Positions 1 through 9,651 are shown, counted from the stretch's first letter. The stretch is 64,000 bases of DNA from an uncultured Pelagibacteraceae bacterium (GCA_902591755.1 CACJBX010000002.1:1-64000); one strand, 5' to 3'. Numbers and translations are program-made. Notes: generated by a model not told the origin, from the letters alone.

Positions 1-257
1 ATGGAAAGCTAATTGAAAAAAGTATGATGATAAGCATTAGAGATGAAGGTATTGGTATTCCTCAAAAATATATTTCTCGGGTAACTGAAAGATTCTTTCG
101 TGTAGATATCGAACAAAGTAATAAAACTGGTGGTACTGGTTTAGGTTTAGCAATAATGAAACACATCGTAACTCAGCACAGAGGTGATTTCGAGATTCTA
201 TCTAAGGAAAATAATGGTACTGAAATCAAAATTTTTTTACCATCAAATCAAAATTAA
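1..257 (+). CDS. phoR: Phosphate regulon sensor kinase PhoR, C-terminal fragment
   Basis: The reading frame is open from the window edge (first full codon at base 3), so this is the end of a longer gene; the ATG at 24 is internal. The visible ~84 residues are the end of a histidine-kinase ATPase domain: a DEGIGIP G1 box, an RFFRVD F box and a GTGLGLAI G2 box. Kinases of this family phosphorylate a response regulator. The identity as PhoR is inferred from the pstSCAB-phoU-phoB genes immediately downstream; the sensor half is outside the window. Confidence 0.85.
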   Translation, partial: GKLIEKSMMISIRDEGIGIPQKYISRVTERFFRVDIEQSNKTGGTGLGLAIMKHIVTQHRGDFEILSKENNGTEIKIFLPSNQN

Positions 258-291
258 AAAAGGCTATATAATATAGTGTTATTTAAGTAAA

Positions 292-309
292 TTTTAACAT
301 TTCTCTTAT
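292..309 (+). promoter_or_regulatory. Possible degenerate Pho box
   Basis: TTTTAACATTTCTCTTAT matches the clear Pho box before pstS (972-989) at 14 of 18 positions and keeps the 11-bp spacing of the two 7-bp units. It lies 32 bp before the ATG of the next gene. It lacks the G of CTGT in both units, so it may be chance in AT-rich DNA. Confidence 0.3.
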
Positions 310-341
310 TGATTAATATTACAAATTTATTAAACTTAGAT

Positions 342-950
342 ATGGTTAAGATATTAAAAAATATTTTAATTTTTCTTACACTGCATTTACTAATCATTAG
401 TAATGTTTTTTCACAAGACATGACAACTTTATTAAGAAACCAGCAACTTACTGTCTTTGATATTGGTATTTTTAGATTAAAGGAAGATTTAAAAAGCACT
501 TATCCAGCAATTAAAAAACATAAGGATATACCTTATGAGGATATTTACATCGATGTTGTAAGTTCTTTTTGGAAAAATACTGTTGACTTAATTGTTTCAA
601 TTCCAGTTAACAAAAATTTAAAAGAGGAAAATTATATGTCTGACTCTTTTAAATGTAGAAATATATTTAATTCAGTCAGAGACCATTTATTAAGAAATGA
701 AAATTTAAGTAATTATCGGTTTACTATGGCAACGAGCTACTTAACATCGATTTTCTCTACTCCAAGTAATTGGCCAAGATGGCGTTATGATCAAAGTGCT
801 CTAGAGGAATTGGTAAATTTAGTCAAATTAGAAGTTATTCTAAGACCTACTACAGAATTAGCCTTTAAGGAAAATGTTAACCCTGTTTCCTGCAAAGGTG
901 GTCTAGAAACAGAAAATGAAGAGATTATAATCTCTATGAAGTACAACTAA
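342..950 (+). CDS. Unrecognised secreted protein between phoR and pstS
   Basis: A 202-residue protein that I do not recognise. The ATG at 342 is preferred over the in-frame TTG at 309 because the sequence after it is a clean Sec signal peptide: a Lys-containing start, a hydrophobic run of about 15 residues, then NVFSQ. The mature part is Lys/Asn-rich with two cysteines (one in the centre, one near the C-terminus) that could pair in the periplasm. No transmembrane segment or enzyme motif is visible after the signal. It sits co-directionally inside the pho-pst cluster, with a possible weak Pho box upstream, so a role in phosphate starvation is a positional inference only. Confidence 0.65.
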   Translation: MVKILKNILIFLTLHLLIISNVFSQDMTTLLRNQQLTVFDIGIFRLKEDLKSTYPAIKKHKDIPYEDIYIDVVSSFWKNTVDLIVSIPVNKNLKEENYMSDSFKCRNIFNSVRDHLLRNENLSNYRFTMATSYLTSIFSTPSNWPRWRYDQSALEELVNLVKLEVILRPTTELAFKENVNPVSCKGGLETENEEIIISMKYN

Positions 951-971
951 AAAGTTAGTTTTTTTACAAAA

Positions 972-989
972 CTGTAACATTTCTGTAAT
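972..989 (+). promoter_or_regulatory. Pho box upstream of pstS
   Basis: CTGTAACATTTCTGTAAT contains two direct 7-bp units, CTGTAAC and CTGTAAT, starting 11 bp apart. This is the standard PhoB-binding arrangement (CTGTCAT-type repeats with 4-bp spacers). It lies 66 bp before the pstS ATG, and a possible -10 (TTATAC, 1008-1013) follows. The PhoB gene is in the same window at 6292. Confidence 0.85.
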
Positions 990-1055
990 AAATAAGCATC
1001 ACAAAATTTATACGAGTCCAATATCTTTTAATTATTAAAGAAAGGATTAAAGATA

Positions 1056-2087
1056 ATGAAAAAACTAACTATATTAATTGCATCAATAGTTGCTCTATCT
1101 ATTGCAACTGTTGCTCAAGCAAGAGATCAAATTAAAATAGTTGGTTCTTCTACAGTATTCCCTTATGCGACTGTTGTTGCTGAAAGATTTGGTGGTTCAG
1201 GATTTAAAACTCCTGTTATTGAATCTACTGGTACTGGTGGTGGAGCTAAACTATTTTGTGCTGGTGTAGGTGAACAACATCCAGATATAACAAACGCATC
1301 AAGAGCTATGAAAGATAAAGAAAAAGCTCTTTGTAAGAAAAATGGTGTAAATGAAATTGTTGAAATCGTAATTGGTAACGACGGTATTACATTAGCTTAC
1401 AGTAAAGATGCAAAACCAGTAAACTTTACAAAAGAACAATTATACTTAGCGCTAGCCGCTCATACAGTTGTTGATGGTAAATTAGTTCCAAATATTTATA
1501 AAACTTGGGACCAAATTGACCCTAGTTTGCCAAAACAAAAAATTTCAGTGATGATTCCACCAGGAACATCAGGAACTAGAGATGCTTGGAATTCTTTAGT
1601 AATGAAAAAAGGTATGACTAAAGAAGCTAAAGCTCTTTATAAAGCTGGTTTTGAAGCTGGAAATAAAAAATACAAAAAACCACAAAAACTTTACAGAGAA
1701 GATGGTGCTGCTATTGAAGTTGGAGAAAACGATAGTTTGATCATCCAAAAGTTAACTCAAGATAAAGAAATGTTTGGTTTCTTTGGTTTCAGTTATTTCC
1801 TAGCTGCAAAAGATAAATTGCAAGCAGCAAGTATTGATGGTGGACAACCGTCATTAAAGTCTATTCAAGACTACAGTTATGCTGTTGCAAGACCTTTATT
1901 CTTTTACGTGAAAAAAGCTCACGTTGGAGTAATTCCAGGCTTACATGAGTTTGTGAAAGAATTCACAACGAAGAAAGCTATAGGAAAAGGTGGTTACCTA
2001 GCGGACATTGGTTTAGTACCATTAGACTCTAAGTTGTATAAAACAACAAGAACTAATGCTACAAAGCTAGTTGCTATGGGTAATTAA
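1056..2087 (+). CDS. pstS: Phosphate ABC transporter periplasmic binding protein PstS
   Basis: PstS binds inorganic phosphate in the periplasm and hands it to PstCA. The 343-residue protein begins with a Sec signal peptide ending near TVAQA|RDQ (about residue 22). The mature start has the phosphate-loop motif GSSTVFP, and a second anion-binding loop, GTSGTRDAW, lies near the middle. These are the two conserved P-loops of the family. The gene follows a clear Pho box and is followed by a strong terminator-like hairpin, an arrangement that would give more binding protein than permease. RBS AAAGGA lies before the ATG. Confidence 0.97.
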   Translation: MKKLTILIASIVALSIATVAQARDQIKIVGSSTVFPYATVVAERFGGSGFKTPVIESTGTGGGAKLFCAGVGEQHPDITNASRAMKDKEKALCKKNGVNEIVEIVIGNDGITLAYSKDAKPVNFTKEQLYLALAAHTVVDGKLVPNIYKTWDQIDPSLPKQKISVMIPPGTSGTRDAWNSLVMKKGMTKEAKALYKAGFEAGNKKYKKPQKLYREDGAAIEVGENDSLIIQKLTQDKEMFGFFGFSYFLAAKDKLQAASIDGGQPSLKSIQDYSYAVARPLFFYVKKAHVGVIPGLHEFVKEFTTKKAIGKGGYLADIGLVPLDSKLYKTTRTNATKLVAMGN

Positions 2088-2111
2088 TTATTTCTTGATT
2101 AACAAATGTTT

Positions 2112-2142
2112 AAAAAGGGGTCTTTTAAGACCCCTTTTTTTT
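2112..2142 (+). terminator. Rho-independent terminator or attenuator after pstS
   Basis: A GC-rich stem with arms AAGGGGTCTT and AAGACCCCTT (short TT loop) is followed by a T run. It lies 25 bp after the pstS stop and before pstC, and probably ends most pstS transcripts, leaving limited read-through into the permease genes. Confidence 0.85.
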
Positions 2143-2177
2143 GAAATAAGAGTAAAGTCCTCAATAAGGGAGATTCT

Positions 2178-3563
2178 TTGAACTTAATATTATTTACATT
2201 TATTGTTCTTTTAGGTTTCACAAGTTACTATTTTGGACGGAGAAAAGCATATACAATTCAATCTTCAAAAAAAAGATTAACTGCATTACCACAATTTTAT
2301 GGTTATTATCTTGCAATCTGGTGTGCAATACCAGCCTTTATAATTTTTTCTTTATGGGCAATTTTTGAGCCTACAATAGTAAAACTATTAGTCTTAAGTG
2401 ATTATTCAAATCAAGGTTATCTTGATGATGAATTAAATTTAATATACGAAAAAACAAAATCCTTGTCTCGGGGACAATTTACTGGAGAAATTACACCCTT
2501 TATTGAGGCTTCAGCAGAAAAATATTTAAGTCTTCGATCAATAGCTCAAAGTTCAAAAGCTGTTATAGTATTATCTATAATTATTGCTTCAGTTGCTTAC
2601 GCTTATAAAAGAATTTCATCTAATTCTAGAACAAGAGAACCAGTTGAAAAATTTTTGAACGCAGTTTTATTTACAGCTTCTTTAGCTGCAATATTAACTA
2701 CTCTTGGGATAGTTTTTTCACTTATATTTCAAACAATAGATTTTTTTAAAGTAATTCCATTATTTGATTTTGTATTTGGTACTCACTGGTATCCAGCAAA
2801 AGCTTTTGTTAGGGATTCTTCTGAGGCTTTGGATCCAACAATGTATTCCGATACTTTTGGGGCAGTCCCTATTTTTGCAGGTACTTTTTTTATAGCGTTA
2901 ATAGCTATGTGCGTAGCCATCCCAATTGGATTAATGAGTGGGATTTATTTAGCTGAATATGCATCAAGCAAAGTAAGACAATATGCAAAACCTTTAATTG
3001 AAATTTTAGCTGGTATACCAACTGTTGTTTATGGTTTTTTTGCTGCTCTAACTGTTGGCCCTTTTTTAAAAGAATTAGGAACTTCAATGGGTCTTGAAGT
3101 TTCAGCTGAAAGTGCTTTAGCGGCAGGAGGAGTAATGGGAATTATGATCATACCATTTATCTCAAGCTTGAGTGATGATGTTATTACAAGTGTTCCTCAA
3201 AGTTTAAGAGATGGAAGTTACGCTATGGGAGCAACTAAATCAGAAACAATCAAGAGAGTTATTTTTCCAGCGGCATTACCTGGCATCGTTGGATCTATTT
3301 TGTTAGGTGTTTCAAGAGCTATTGGAGAAACAATGATAGTTGTTATGGCTTCTGGTTTAGCAGCAAACTTGACTTTTAACCCATTAGAATCTACTTCAAC
3401 AATCACAGCACAAATTGTGGTAATTTTAATTGGAGACCAAGCTTTTGGTGATCCAAAAACACAAGCCGCTTTTGCTTTAGGTATGTCATTATTTTTAGTA
3501 ACGCTTTGTTTAAATATTGTAGCCTTAAGAGTAGTTAAAAAATATAGAGAGAAATATGAATAA
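2178..3563 (+). CDS. pstC: Phosphate ABC transporter permease PstC
   Basis: Inner-membrane permease partner of PstA in high-affinity phosphate uptake. It uses a TTG start with RBS AAGGGAGA just upstream; no better ATG is present. At 461 residues it is longer than the ~320-residue enterobacterial protein, because about 200 residues of extra N-terminal sequence with membrane segments precede the permease domain. The conserved cytoplasmic loop (LRDGSYAMGATKSETIKRVIFP) that contacts the ATPase is in the C-terminal half. The end overlaps the pstA start by 8 bp, consistent with translational coupling. Confidence 0.95.
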   Translation: MNLILFTFIVLLGFTSYYFGRRKAYTIQSSKKRLTALPQFYGYYLAIWCAIPAFIIFSLWAIFEPTIVKLLVLSDYSNQGYLDDELNLIYEKTKSLSRGQFTGEITPFIEASAEKYLSLRSIAQSSKAVIVLSIIIASVAYAYKRISSNSRTREPVEKFLNAVLFTASLAAILTTLGIVFSLIFQTIDFFKVIPLFDFVFGTHWYPAKAFVRDSSEALDPTMYSDTFGAVPIFAGTFFIALIAMCVAIPIGLMSGIYLAEYASSKVRQYAKPLIEILAGIPTVVYGFFAALTVGPFLKELGTSMGLEVSAESALAAGGVMGIMIIPFISSLSDDVITSVPQSLRDGSYAMGATKSETIKRVIFPAALPGIVGSILLGVSRAIGETMIVVMASGLAANLTFNPLESTSTITAQIVVILIGDQAFGDPKTQAAFALGMSLFLVTLCLNIVALRVVKKYREKYE

Positions 3564-4824
3564 AAATAAAGAACAATTATTAAATAAAAGATACAGGGCT
3601 GAACGTAGATTTCGCTTATATGGTCAAAGTGCAATTTTTATGGCACTTTTATTTTTAACAATTTTTATTTTCAAAATATTTTCAACTGGATATACAGCTT
3701 TTCAAAAAACATGGCTGATTGTTCCTGTGAACTTTGACGCTGAAATGATGATGATAGATCAAAATCCATCTAAAGAAGATCTCCAAGACGCTGATTATTA
3801 CGATATAGCATTAAAATCTATGGCTGATTTAGATCAAAATGCAAATGATGATCAAAAAAATCAATTGAAGAGAATGGTGTCATATTTTTTTGAAAAAGAA
3901 ATTAAAAATGAGATTTTAAATGACCCTAGTTTAATAGGAAAAACAAAAGAAGTTTATTTAACTGCTTCAGATGATTTAGATCAAGTCTTTAAAGGAAATT
4001 ATCCAAGAGATTTACCGGAGGATCAAAGAAGAGTAAGTGATTATCAATTAAAAATTTTTGATCAACTTGTTGCAAAGGGTAAAGTCGAAAGTAAATTTAA
4101 TATCAGTTTTTTTACATATGCAGACTCAAGAGAAGCAGAACTTGCTGGTATAGCTAGTTCATTTATGGGCTCAATTTTTTCTATACTTGTTTGTTTAATG
4201 ATAGCCTTTCCTGTAGCGGTACTAGCAGCAATTTATCTTGAAGAGTTTGCACCTAAAAATAGGTTTACTGATTTTATTGAGGTAAATATAAATAACTTGG
4301 CCGCAGTACCATCTATTGTCTTTGGATTACTCGGATTAGGTGTTTTATTAGCTATATTTCATCTTCCCAGGTCTACTCCTTTAGTTGGAGGTATCACTTT
4401 GTCGTTGATGACTTTACCAACAATAATTATAGCTGCGAGAGCATCCTTAAAAGCGGTTCCACCAAGTATAAGAGAGGCAGCACTTGCTATGGGAGCAAGT
4501 CGTATGCAAACCACAATGCATCATACAGTACCTCTTTCAATGCCTGGGACGTTATCAGGTACAATAATTGGTTTAGCTCAAGCTTTAGGAGAAACTGCAC
4601 CCCTAATTTTAATTGGAATGGTTGCTTTTGTTAACACCATACCTGGATCACCAATGGATCCTGCTGCAAGTTTACCAGTTCAAATCTATATTTGGGCTGA
4701 AAGTGCTGAAAGAGGATTTGTAGAAAAAGTTTCGGCATGTATAATGGTTTTACTTGGTTTTTTAATAATAATGAATTTATTTGCCCAAATAATTAGACAT
4801 AAGTTTGAGAAAAAATGGAGTTAA
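3556..4824 (+). CDS. pstA: Phosphate ABC transporter permease PstA
   Basis: Second membrane subunit of the phosphate importer, 422 residues against ~300 in E. coli. A membrane segment near residues 25-45 is followed by a polar Asp/Lys-rich stretch of about 150 residues, probably periplasmic, and then the binding-protein-dependent permease domain. The EAA loop is seen as [19 protein letters not shown]. Long PstC/PstA forms are known in alphaproteobacteria. The gene overlaps pstC by 8 bp and ends one base before the pstB ATG. Confidence 0.95.
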   Translation: MNKNKEQLLNKRYRAERRFRLYGQSAIFMALLFLTIFIFKIFSTGYTAFQKTWLIVPVNFDAEMMMIDQNPSKEDLQDADYYDIALKSMADLDQNANDDQKNQLKRMVSYFFEKEIKNEILNDPSLIGKTKEVYLTASDDLDQVFKGNYPRDLPEDQRRVSDYQLKIFDQLVAKGKVESKFNISFFTYADSREAELAGIASSFMGSIFSILVCLMIAFPVAVLAAIYLEEFAPKNRFTDFIEVNINNLAAVPSIVFGLLGLGVLLAIFHLPRSTPLVGGITLSLMTLPTIIIAARASLKAVPPSIREAALAMGASRMQTTMHHTVPLSMPGTLSGTIIGLAQALGETAPLILIGMVAFVNTIPGSPMDPAASLPVQIYIWAESAERGFVEKVSACIMVLLGFLIIMNLFAQIIRHKFEKKWS

Positions 4825-4825
4825 A

Positions 4826-5581
4826 ATGATAAAGATTAAAGCAAAAGATGTGGATGTTTTTTACGGAAAAAAACAGGCCCTCTATAACATAAGTTTAGAT
4901 ATTGAAGAAAATCAAGTAACAGCATTAATTGGTCCATCTGGTTGTGGTAAATCAACTTTTCTTAGATGTCTTAATAGAATGAACGATGTAATTGATATCT
5001 GTAATGTTAAAGGAGAAATTCTAATTAATGACTTTAATATAAATGATAAAAGTTGTGATGTGGTAAGACTCAGAGAAAAAATTGGAATGGTTTTTCAAAA
5101 ACCTAATCCTTTCCCAAAAACTTTATATGAAAACGTATCCTATGGACCGACAATCCATGGTATGGCTCAATCAAAACAAGAAATGGATGAGATTGTTGAA
5201 ACTAGTTTAAAAAAGGCTGCATTATGGGAAGAGGTAAAAGATAGATTGCATGAGCCCGGAACTGGATTATCTGGAGGACAGCAACAAAGACTTTGTATCG
5301 CAAGAGCAATTTCTGTAAGACCTGAAGTTATATTAATGGATGAGCCTTGTTCAGCATTAGATCCAATAGCAACTGCACAAATTGAGGAATTAATTGATGA
5401 GTTAAAAAAAGAGCATACAATAATAATTGTTACTCATTCTATGGCTCAAGCTGCACGAGTATCTCAAAATACAGGTTTTTTTCACCTAGGACATTTGATA
5501 GAACATGGTCCAACTGATAAAATATTTAAGAATCCTGATAATACAAAAACCCAGGATTATATAACAGGAAGGTTTGGATAA
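4826..5581 (+). CDS. pstB: Phosphate ABC transporter ATPase PstB
   Basis: Cytoplasmic ATPase that drives PstCA; 251 residues, normal for the family. The ATG at 4826, one base after the pstA stop and behind GGAG, is preferred to an upstream in-frame TTG at 4805 that lies inside pstA. Walker A is GPSGCGKST, the signature LSGGQQQR, and Walker B VILMDEP with the PstB-typical PCSALDP continuation. The stop overlaps the phoU ATG by one base. Confidence 0.97.
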   Translation: MIKIKAKDVDVFYGKKQALYNISLDIEENQVTALIGPSGCGKSTFLRCLNRMNDVIDICNVKGEILINDFNINDKSCDVVRLREKIGMVFQKPNPFPKTLYENVSYGPTIHGMAQSKQEMDEIVETSLKKAALWEEVKDRLHEPGTGLSGGQQQRLCIARAISVRPEVILMDEPCSALDPIATAQIEELIDELKKEHTIIIVTHSMAQAARVSQNTGFFHLGHLIEHGPTDKIFKNPDNTKTQDYITGRFG

Positions 5582-6288
5582 TGGCCGAAACACAACATAC
5601 TGTTAAATCATATGAGGAAGAGTTAAAAAATTTAAATAGCAACATTGTTAAAATGGGAAGTGCTTGTGAAGAAGCTTTGGGAAAAGCCATAGTAGCTATT
5701 ACTACCAGAAATGCTGATCATGCAGAAGAAGTTATTAAAGATGATGAAAAAATTGACAAATTCGAGAGCTTAATCGAACAACAAGTTGTTAATTTAATTG
5801 CATTGAGACAACCAATGGCAATCGACTTAAGAGAAACAGTTACTGCTTTAAAAATGTCATCAGATCTTGAAAGAATAGGTGATTTAGCAAAAAATATATC
5901 AAAAAGATCTCTTCTGTTAAATGAAACTTTACCAAAAAAATTGGTTGATTGTTTAATTCGACTTTCTTCATCTGTTCAAAAACAATTAAAAACTACACTT
6001 GACTCCTATTTGGAAAGATCAGCATCTATGGCAATAGATGTATGGGAGGGGGACGAGAAAATAGATGATTTAACAAATGAATGTATGCAAGAAGTTGTTA
6101 AATATTTGAAGGAAACCGAAAAAAATTTAAGTGATGGTACACATTTATTATTTGTTACTAAAAACATAGAACGTATTGGTGATCATACAACAAATGTTGC
6201 AGAACAAATTTATTTTTTGGTTAAGGGTGAATATTTAGAGGGCGATAGACCAAAAGGGAGCGAACCTATTGTAACAGGAGAAAAATAA
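5581..6288 (+). CDS. phoU: Phosphate transport regulator PhoU
   Basis: PhoU relays transporter state from PstSCAB to PhoR so that PhoB is switched off when phosphate is ample. The 235-residue protein has the two repeated three-helix PhoU domains; the metal-binding acidic helices are seen as SSDLERIGDLAKNI and TKNIERIGDHTTNVAE. It starts on the last base of the pstB stop codon and is followed 3 bp later by phoB, so pstCAB-phoU-phoB is probably one transcript. Confidence 0.97.
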   Translation: MAETQHTVKSYEEELKNLNSNIVKMGSACEEALGKAIVAITTRNADHAEEVIKDDEKIDKFESLIEQQVVNLIALRQPMAIDLRETVTALKMSSDLERIGDLAKNISKRSLLLNETLPKKLVDCLIRLSSSVQKQLKTTLDSYLERSASMAIDVWEGDEKIDDLTNECMQEVVKYLKETEKNLSDGTHLLFVTKNIERIGDHTTNVAEQIYFLVKGEYLEGDRPKGSEPIVTGEK

Positions 6289-6291
6289 TTT

Positions 6292-6975
6292 ATGCCAGCT
6301 CATGTTTTTATAGCTGAGGATGAAACGTCAATAATAAGTTTATTAAAATATAATTTAGAAAAAGAGGGTCACAAAGTTAGTCATTGCGAAAATGGAGAAG
6401 ATGCTCTTAAACAAATTAAATTAAAACATCCAGATTTAATTTTAATGGATTGGATGCTACCTGATTTATCAGGTGTTGATATTTGTAAAAACTTAAAGAA
6501 AGATAAAAAATTTAATGATATTCCAATTATCATGCTAACTGCCAAGGGTGAAGAGGAAGATAAACTAAAAGCTTTTGAAACAGGTGCGGATGATTATGTG
6601 ACTAAGCCGTTTAGTCAAAAGGAATTAAATGCAAGAATTAAATCTTTATTAAGAAGAGCTAAACCACAATCTTCATCTGATATTGTAGAATTTATAGATT
6701 TAAGAATAGATAGAGTAACAAAAAGGGTTTATAGAAAAGATAAAGAAATTAACTTAGGCCCAACTGAATTTAAACTGTTAGATTTTTTTATCAAAAATCC
6801 TAAAAGAGTTTACTCAAGAGAACAACTCTTAAACAATGTGTGGGGAGAAAATATATACGTTGAATCACGAACGGTTGATGTACACATAAGAAGATTAAGA
6901 CAAGCTATAAACATTGAAAACACAAAACCTTTAATTAGAACGGTCAGATCGGCTGGCTATTCTTTAGAGTCTTGA
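6292..6975 (+). CDS. phoB: Phosphate regulon response regulator PhoB
   Basis: OmpR/PhoB-class transcription factor that binds Pho boxes such as that at 972-989. In the 227-residue protein the receiver domain shows the acidic pair at E9/D10, phospho-acceptor D53, T83 and K105. The C-terminal winged helix includes the typical GPTEFKLLDFF and SRTVDVHIRRLRQ motifs. It is the last gene of the pst-phoU-phoB run. Its final 19 bp overlap the end of the convergent sixA gene. Confidence 0.96.
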   Translation: MPAHVFIAEDETSIISLLKYNLEKEGHKVSHCENGEDALKQIKLKHPDLILMDWMLPDLSGVDICKNLKKDKKFNDIPIIMLTAKGEEEDKLKAFETGADDYVTKPFSQKELNARIKSLLRRAKPQSSSDIVEFIDLRIDRVTKRVYRKDKEINLGPTEFKLLDFFIKNPKRVYSREQLLNNVWGENIYVESRTVDVHIRRLRQAINIENTKPLIRTVRSAGYSLES

Positions 6976-7481
6976 AGATCTTTGGGTCTTATAAATTCTT
7001 TTAACATTCCTTTTTTTTCTATTTCATCCCAACCTTTAATATCAAATTTAATTTTGGCGAATGCTGCTGTAGGAAATTTATAATTCATTAATTTGAAATT
7101 ATTGGTTTCATGATTTTTTGTTAGATATCTTACTAAATTTTTAACTGTAGGCTCATGGTTTATTAACAAAATTGATTTGTAATTACTCGATATTTTTTTA
7201 ATTTTATTTATAATTGCATACTCATCGGCCAAGTATAAACTCTTTGAATATTCTATTGTTTTTGGCTCAGGAATGTCTTTTGATAAAATTTCAAAAGTAC
7301 TTCGGGTTCTTGTAGCTGATGATATTAAAGCAAAATCAAATTTGTACTTTTTTTTAACAAAAAATTCACAAATTTTTTTTGCACTCTTTTTACCTCTTTT
7401 ATTGAGTGGTCTCTCAAAATCATCAATATTTAAATCTTCCCAACTGGATTTTGCATGTCTCATGACATATAATTCAAACAT
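6957..7481 (-). CDS. sixA: SixA-like phosphohistidine phosphatase
   Basis: Histidine-phosphatase superfamily protein of 174 residues. The ATG at 7481 puts the RHG-type motif RHAKS at residues 8-12 as usual; longer in-frame extensions upstream read into ppk and are not credible. A second conserved His is in LLINHEPTVKNL. SixA enzymes remove phosphate from phosphohistidine on phosphotransfer proteins; the substrate here is unknown. It converges on phoB with a 19-bp overlap and diverges from ppk with only 13 bp between start codons, so its promoter must lie inside the ppk coding region. Confidence 0.85.
   Translation of the reverse strand: MFELYVMRHAKSSWEDLNIDDFERPLNKRGKKSAKKICEFFVKKKYKFDFALISSATRTRSTFEILSKDIPEPKTIEYSKSLYLADEYAIINKIKKISSNYKSILLINHEPTVKNLVRYLTKNHETNNFKLMNYKFPTAAFAKIKFDIKGWDEIEKKGMLKEFIRPKDLQDSKE
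7468..7473 (+). promoter_or_regulatory. Possible -10 element for ppk
   Basis: TATAAT lies 21 bp before the ppk ATG, inside the start of sixA. No convincing -35 is seen (TGGATT at 7445-7450 with 17-bp spacing). An imperfect dyad, ATGTC-TCAT-GACAT, overlaps the site. Weak evidence. Confidence 0.3.
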
Positions 7482-7494
7482 AAATTCTAAATAT

Positions 7495-9651
7495 ATGACT
7501 GCTTTAAAAAAACAACAAAAAGAAGAACTCAAGAACAAATATATTAATAGGGAACTTTCCTGGTTAAAATTCAATGATAGAGTTCTTTTTGAAGCACAAA
7601 ATATTGAAAATCCCTTGTATGAAAGAGTAAAATTTTTATCAATTGCCGGTTCAAATCTTGATGAATTTTTTATGGTTCGAGTAGCAGGTCTATATAGTCA
7701 AATAAAACAAGAAGTTGATTCTTTAAGCTCAGATGGTCTAACACCTGATGAACAAATGGAAGAGGTAATTTCCGAAACTAAAAAACTATTAATCAAACAA
7801 AATAAGATTTATATTCAACTTCTCACAGAATTGAAAAAAGACAATATAAGTTTAGTTAAGCCAGTTAATTTAAATACTAAGGATAAAAAAAAACTTCTAG
7901 AAATATTCAAAGAAGAGATTTATCCTTTATTAACACCATCTGCTATTGATCCTGCGCATCCATTTCCATTTATAATCAACCAAGGAAGAGCGCTTGTAAT
8001 GAGGTTAAGAAAAAAAAATAAAAAAAGAATTTTAAACTCGATTATAGTAGTACCAAAAGCATTATCTAGATTTATTGAAATAGAGTCTTCAAAAAATCAT
8101 AAAAAATTTGTTGTTCTAGATGATGTAATAAGTTTTTTTGCTAAAGAAATTTTTCCAGATCATGATTTAGAAAAAAAAATGATTTTCAGGGTAATAAGAG
8201 ATAGTGATGTTGAAATTCAAGAGGAAGCAGAAGATTTAGTTAGATCTTTTGAGTTAGCCTTAAAAAGACGTAGAACTGGCGATATTGTTCGTTTAGAGGT
8301 CCTTGAAAATAGCGATCCTGAATTGATAAAATTTATAACAAATAAATTAGATGTAAATCCTGATTATATTTATAATGTATTTGGCCTTGTTGGAATTCAA
8401 GATATAGATCAAATATGTAAAGTAAAAAATCCAAAATTAAGATTTAAAAATTTTATACCTAGAGATGTTGAAAGATTAAAAGAATATAATGATAATTTTT
8501 TTGAAACTATCAAAAGGAAAGATTTAGTTGTTCATCATCCTTTTGAAACATTTGACTCAGTAATTGAATTTTTGAATCAAGCAGCAAATGATAAAAAAGT
8601 AATAGCTATAAAACAAACTTTGTATAGAACAACCTTAGACTCACCAATTGTTAAAGCTTTAATAACAGCTGCAGAAAATGGAAAAGCAGTTACTGCTTTA
8701 ATTGAAATTAAAGCAAGATTTGACGAGGAAGCAAATATTCAACTATCGAGAAGTTTAGAAAAGGTAGGTGTTCAAATTGTTTATGGTTTTGCAAAATACA
8801 AAACTCATGCAAAATCATCATTAGTTTTAAGAAGAGAACAAGGTAAAATACAAACTTATTTTCACTTAGGAACTGGTAATTATCATCCTGTAAATGCTAA
8901 AATCTATACTGATTTGTCTTTGTTCAGCTGTGATAGGAAAATGGCATCAGATGTTGAAAAATTTTTTAATTATGTAACAGGATACGCAAAACCAAAAAAT
9001 TTAAATAAAATTTCTATTTCGCCAATTAATATGAGACAAACCTTAAATAAAAACATTGATGCTGAAATTGAAAATTCTAAAAATGGAAAATTTGCAGCTA
9101 TTTGGGCAAAAATGAATTCATTAGTAGATCCAGAAATTATTGATAAATTTTATGAAGCTTCGAATGCTGGTGTTAAAATTCATTTATTTGTAAGGGGTGT
9201 TTGTTGTTTGAGGCCAGGTATTAAAAATAGATCTGAAAATATAGTTGTAAAAAGTATTATAGGAAGATTTTTAGAGCATTCTAGAATTTATTGTTTTAGT
9301 AACGGTACTAAAAAAATGCCTAATAGAAATGCAAAAGTATATATTTCCTCAGCTGATCTAATGCCAAGAAATTTAGATAGAAGAGTAGAGCTTCTAGTGC
9401 CAATTGAAAATGAAACTGTTCATGAGCAGATTCTAGATCAAATAATGTTAGCAAATTATCTTGATACTAATCAGAGCTGGGAGCTCAATGCAGATGGTAA
9501 TTATAAAAAAATTAAGTATAGTAAGAACGATTCCTTTTCCGCTCATGAATACTTTATGAATAATCCGAGCTTATCTGGAAGAGGTAAAGCTAAATTAACT
9601 ATGCAACCTAAGAAATTGCATTTAAGACTGATTAAAAGTGGAAGTAATTAA
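7495..9651 (+). CDS. ppk: Polyphosphate kinase PPK1
   Basis: Makes polyphosphate reversibly from ATP. The ATG at 7495 gives 718 residues, close to the family norm (E. coli 688), and places the INRELSWLKFN N-terminal motif near residue 20; open frame upstream lies within sixA on the other strand and is not used. The autophosphorylated histidine is in KTHAKSS (H438) and the second essential histidine in EHSRIY (H595), almost the same numbering as E. coli H435/H592. The stop overlaps the ppx GTG start by 14 bp. Its place beside the pho cluster suggests phosphate storage linked to uptake. Confidence 0.96.
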   Translation: MTALKKQQKEELKNKYINRELSWLKFNDRVLFEAQNIENPLYERVKFLSIAGSNLDEFFMVRVAGLYSQIKQEVDSLSSDGLTPDEQMEEVISETKKLLIKQNKIYIQLLTELKKDNISLVKPVNLNTKDKKKLLEIFKEEIYPLLTPSAIDPAHPFPFIINQGRALVMRLRKKNKKRILNSIIVVPKALSRFIEIESSKNHKKFVVLDDVISFFAKEIFPDHDLEKKMIFRVIRDSDVEIQEEAEDLVRSFELALKRRRTGDIVRLEVLENSDPELIKFITNKLDVNPDYIYNVFGLVGIQDIDQICKVKNPKLRFKNFIPRDVERLKEYNDNFFETIKRKDLVVHHPFETFDSVIEFLNQAANDKKVIAIKQTLYRTTLDSPIVKALITAAENGKAVTALIEIKARFDEEANIQLSRSLEKVGVQIVYGFAKYKTHAKSSLVLRREQGKIQTYFHLGTGNYHPVNAKIYTDLSLFSCDRKMASDVEKFFNYVTGYAKPKNLNKISISPINMRQTLNKNIDAEIENSKNGKFAAIWAKMNSLVDPEIIDKFYEASNAGVKIHLFVRGVCCLRPGIKNRSENIVVKSIIGRFLEHSRIYCFSNGTKKMPNRNAKVYISSADLMPRNLDRRVELLVPIENETVHEQILDQIMLANYLDTNQSWELNADGNYKKIKYSKNDSFSAHEYFMNNPSLSGRGKAKLTMQPKKLHLRLIKSGSN

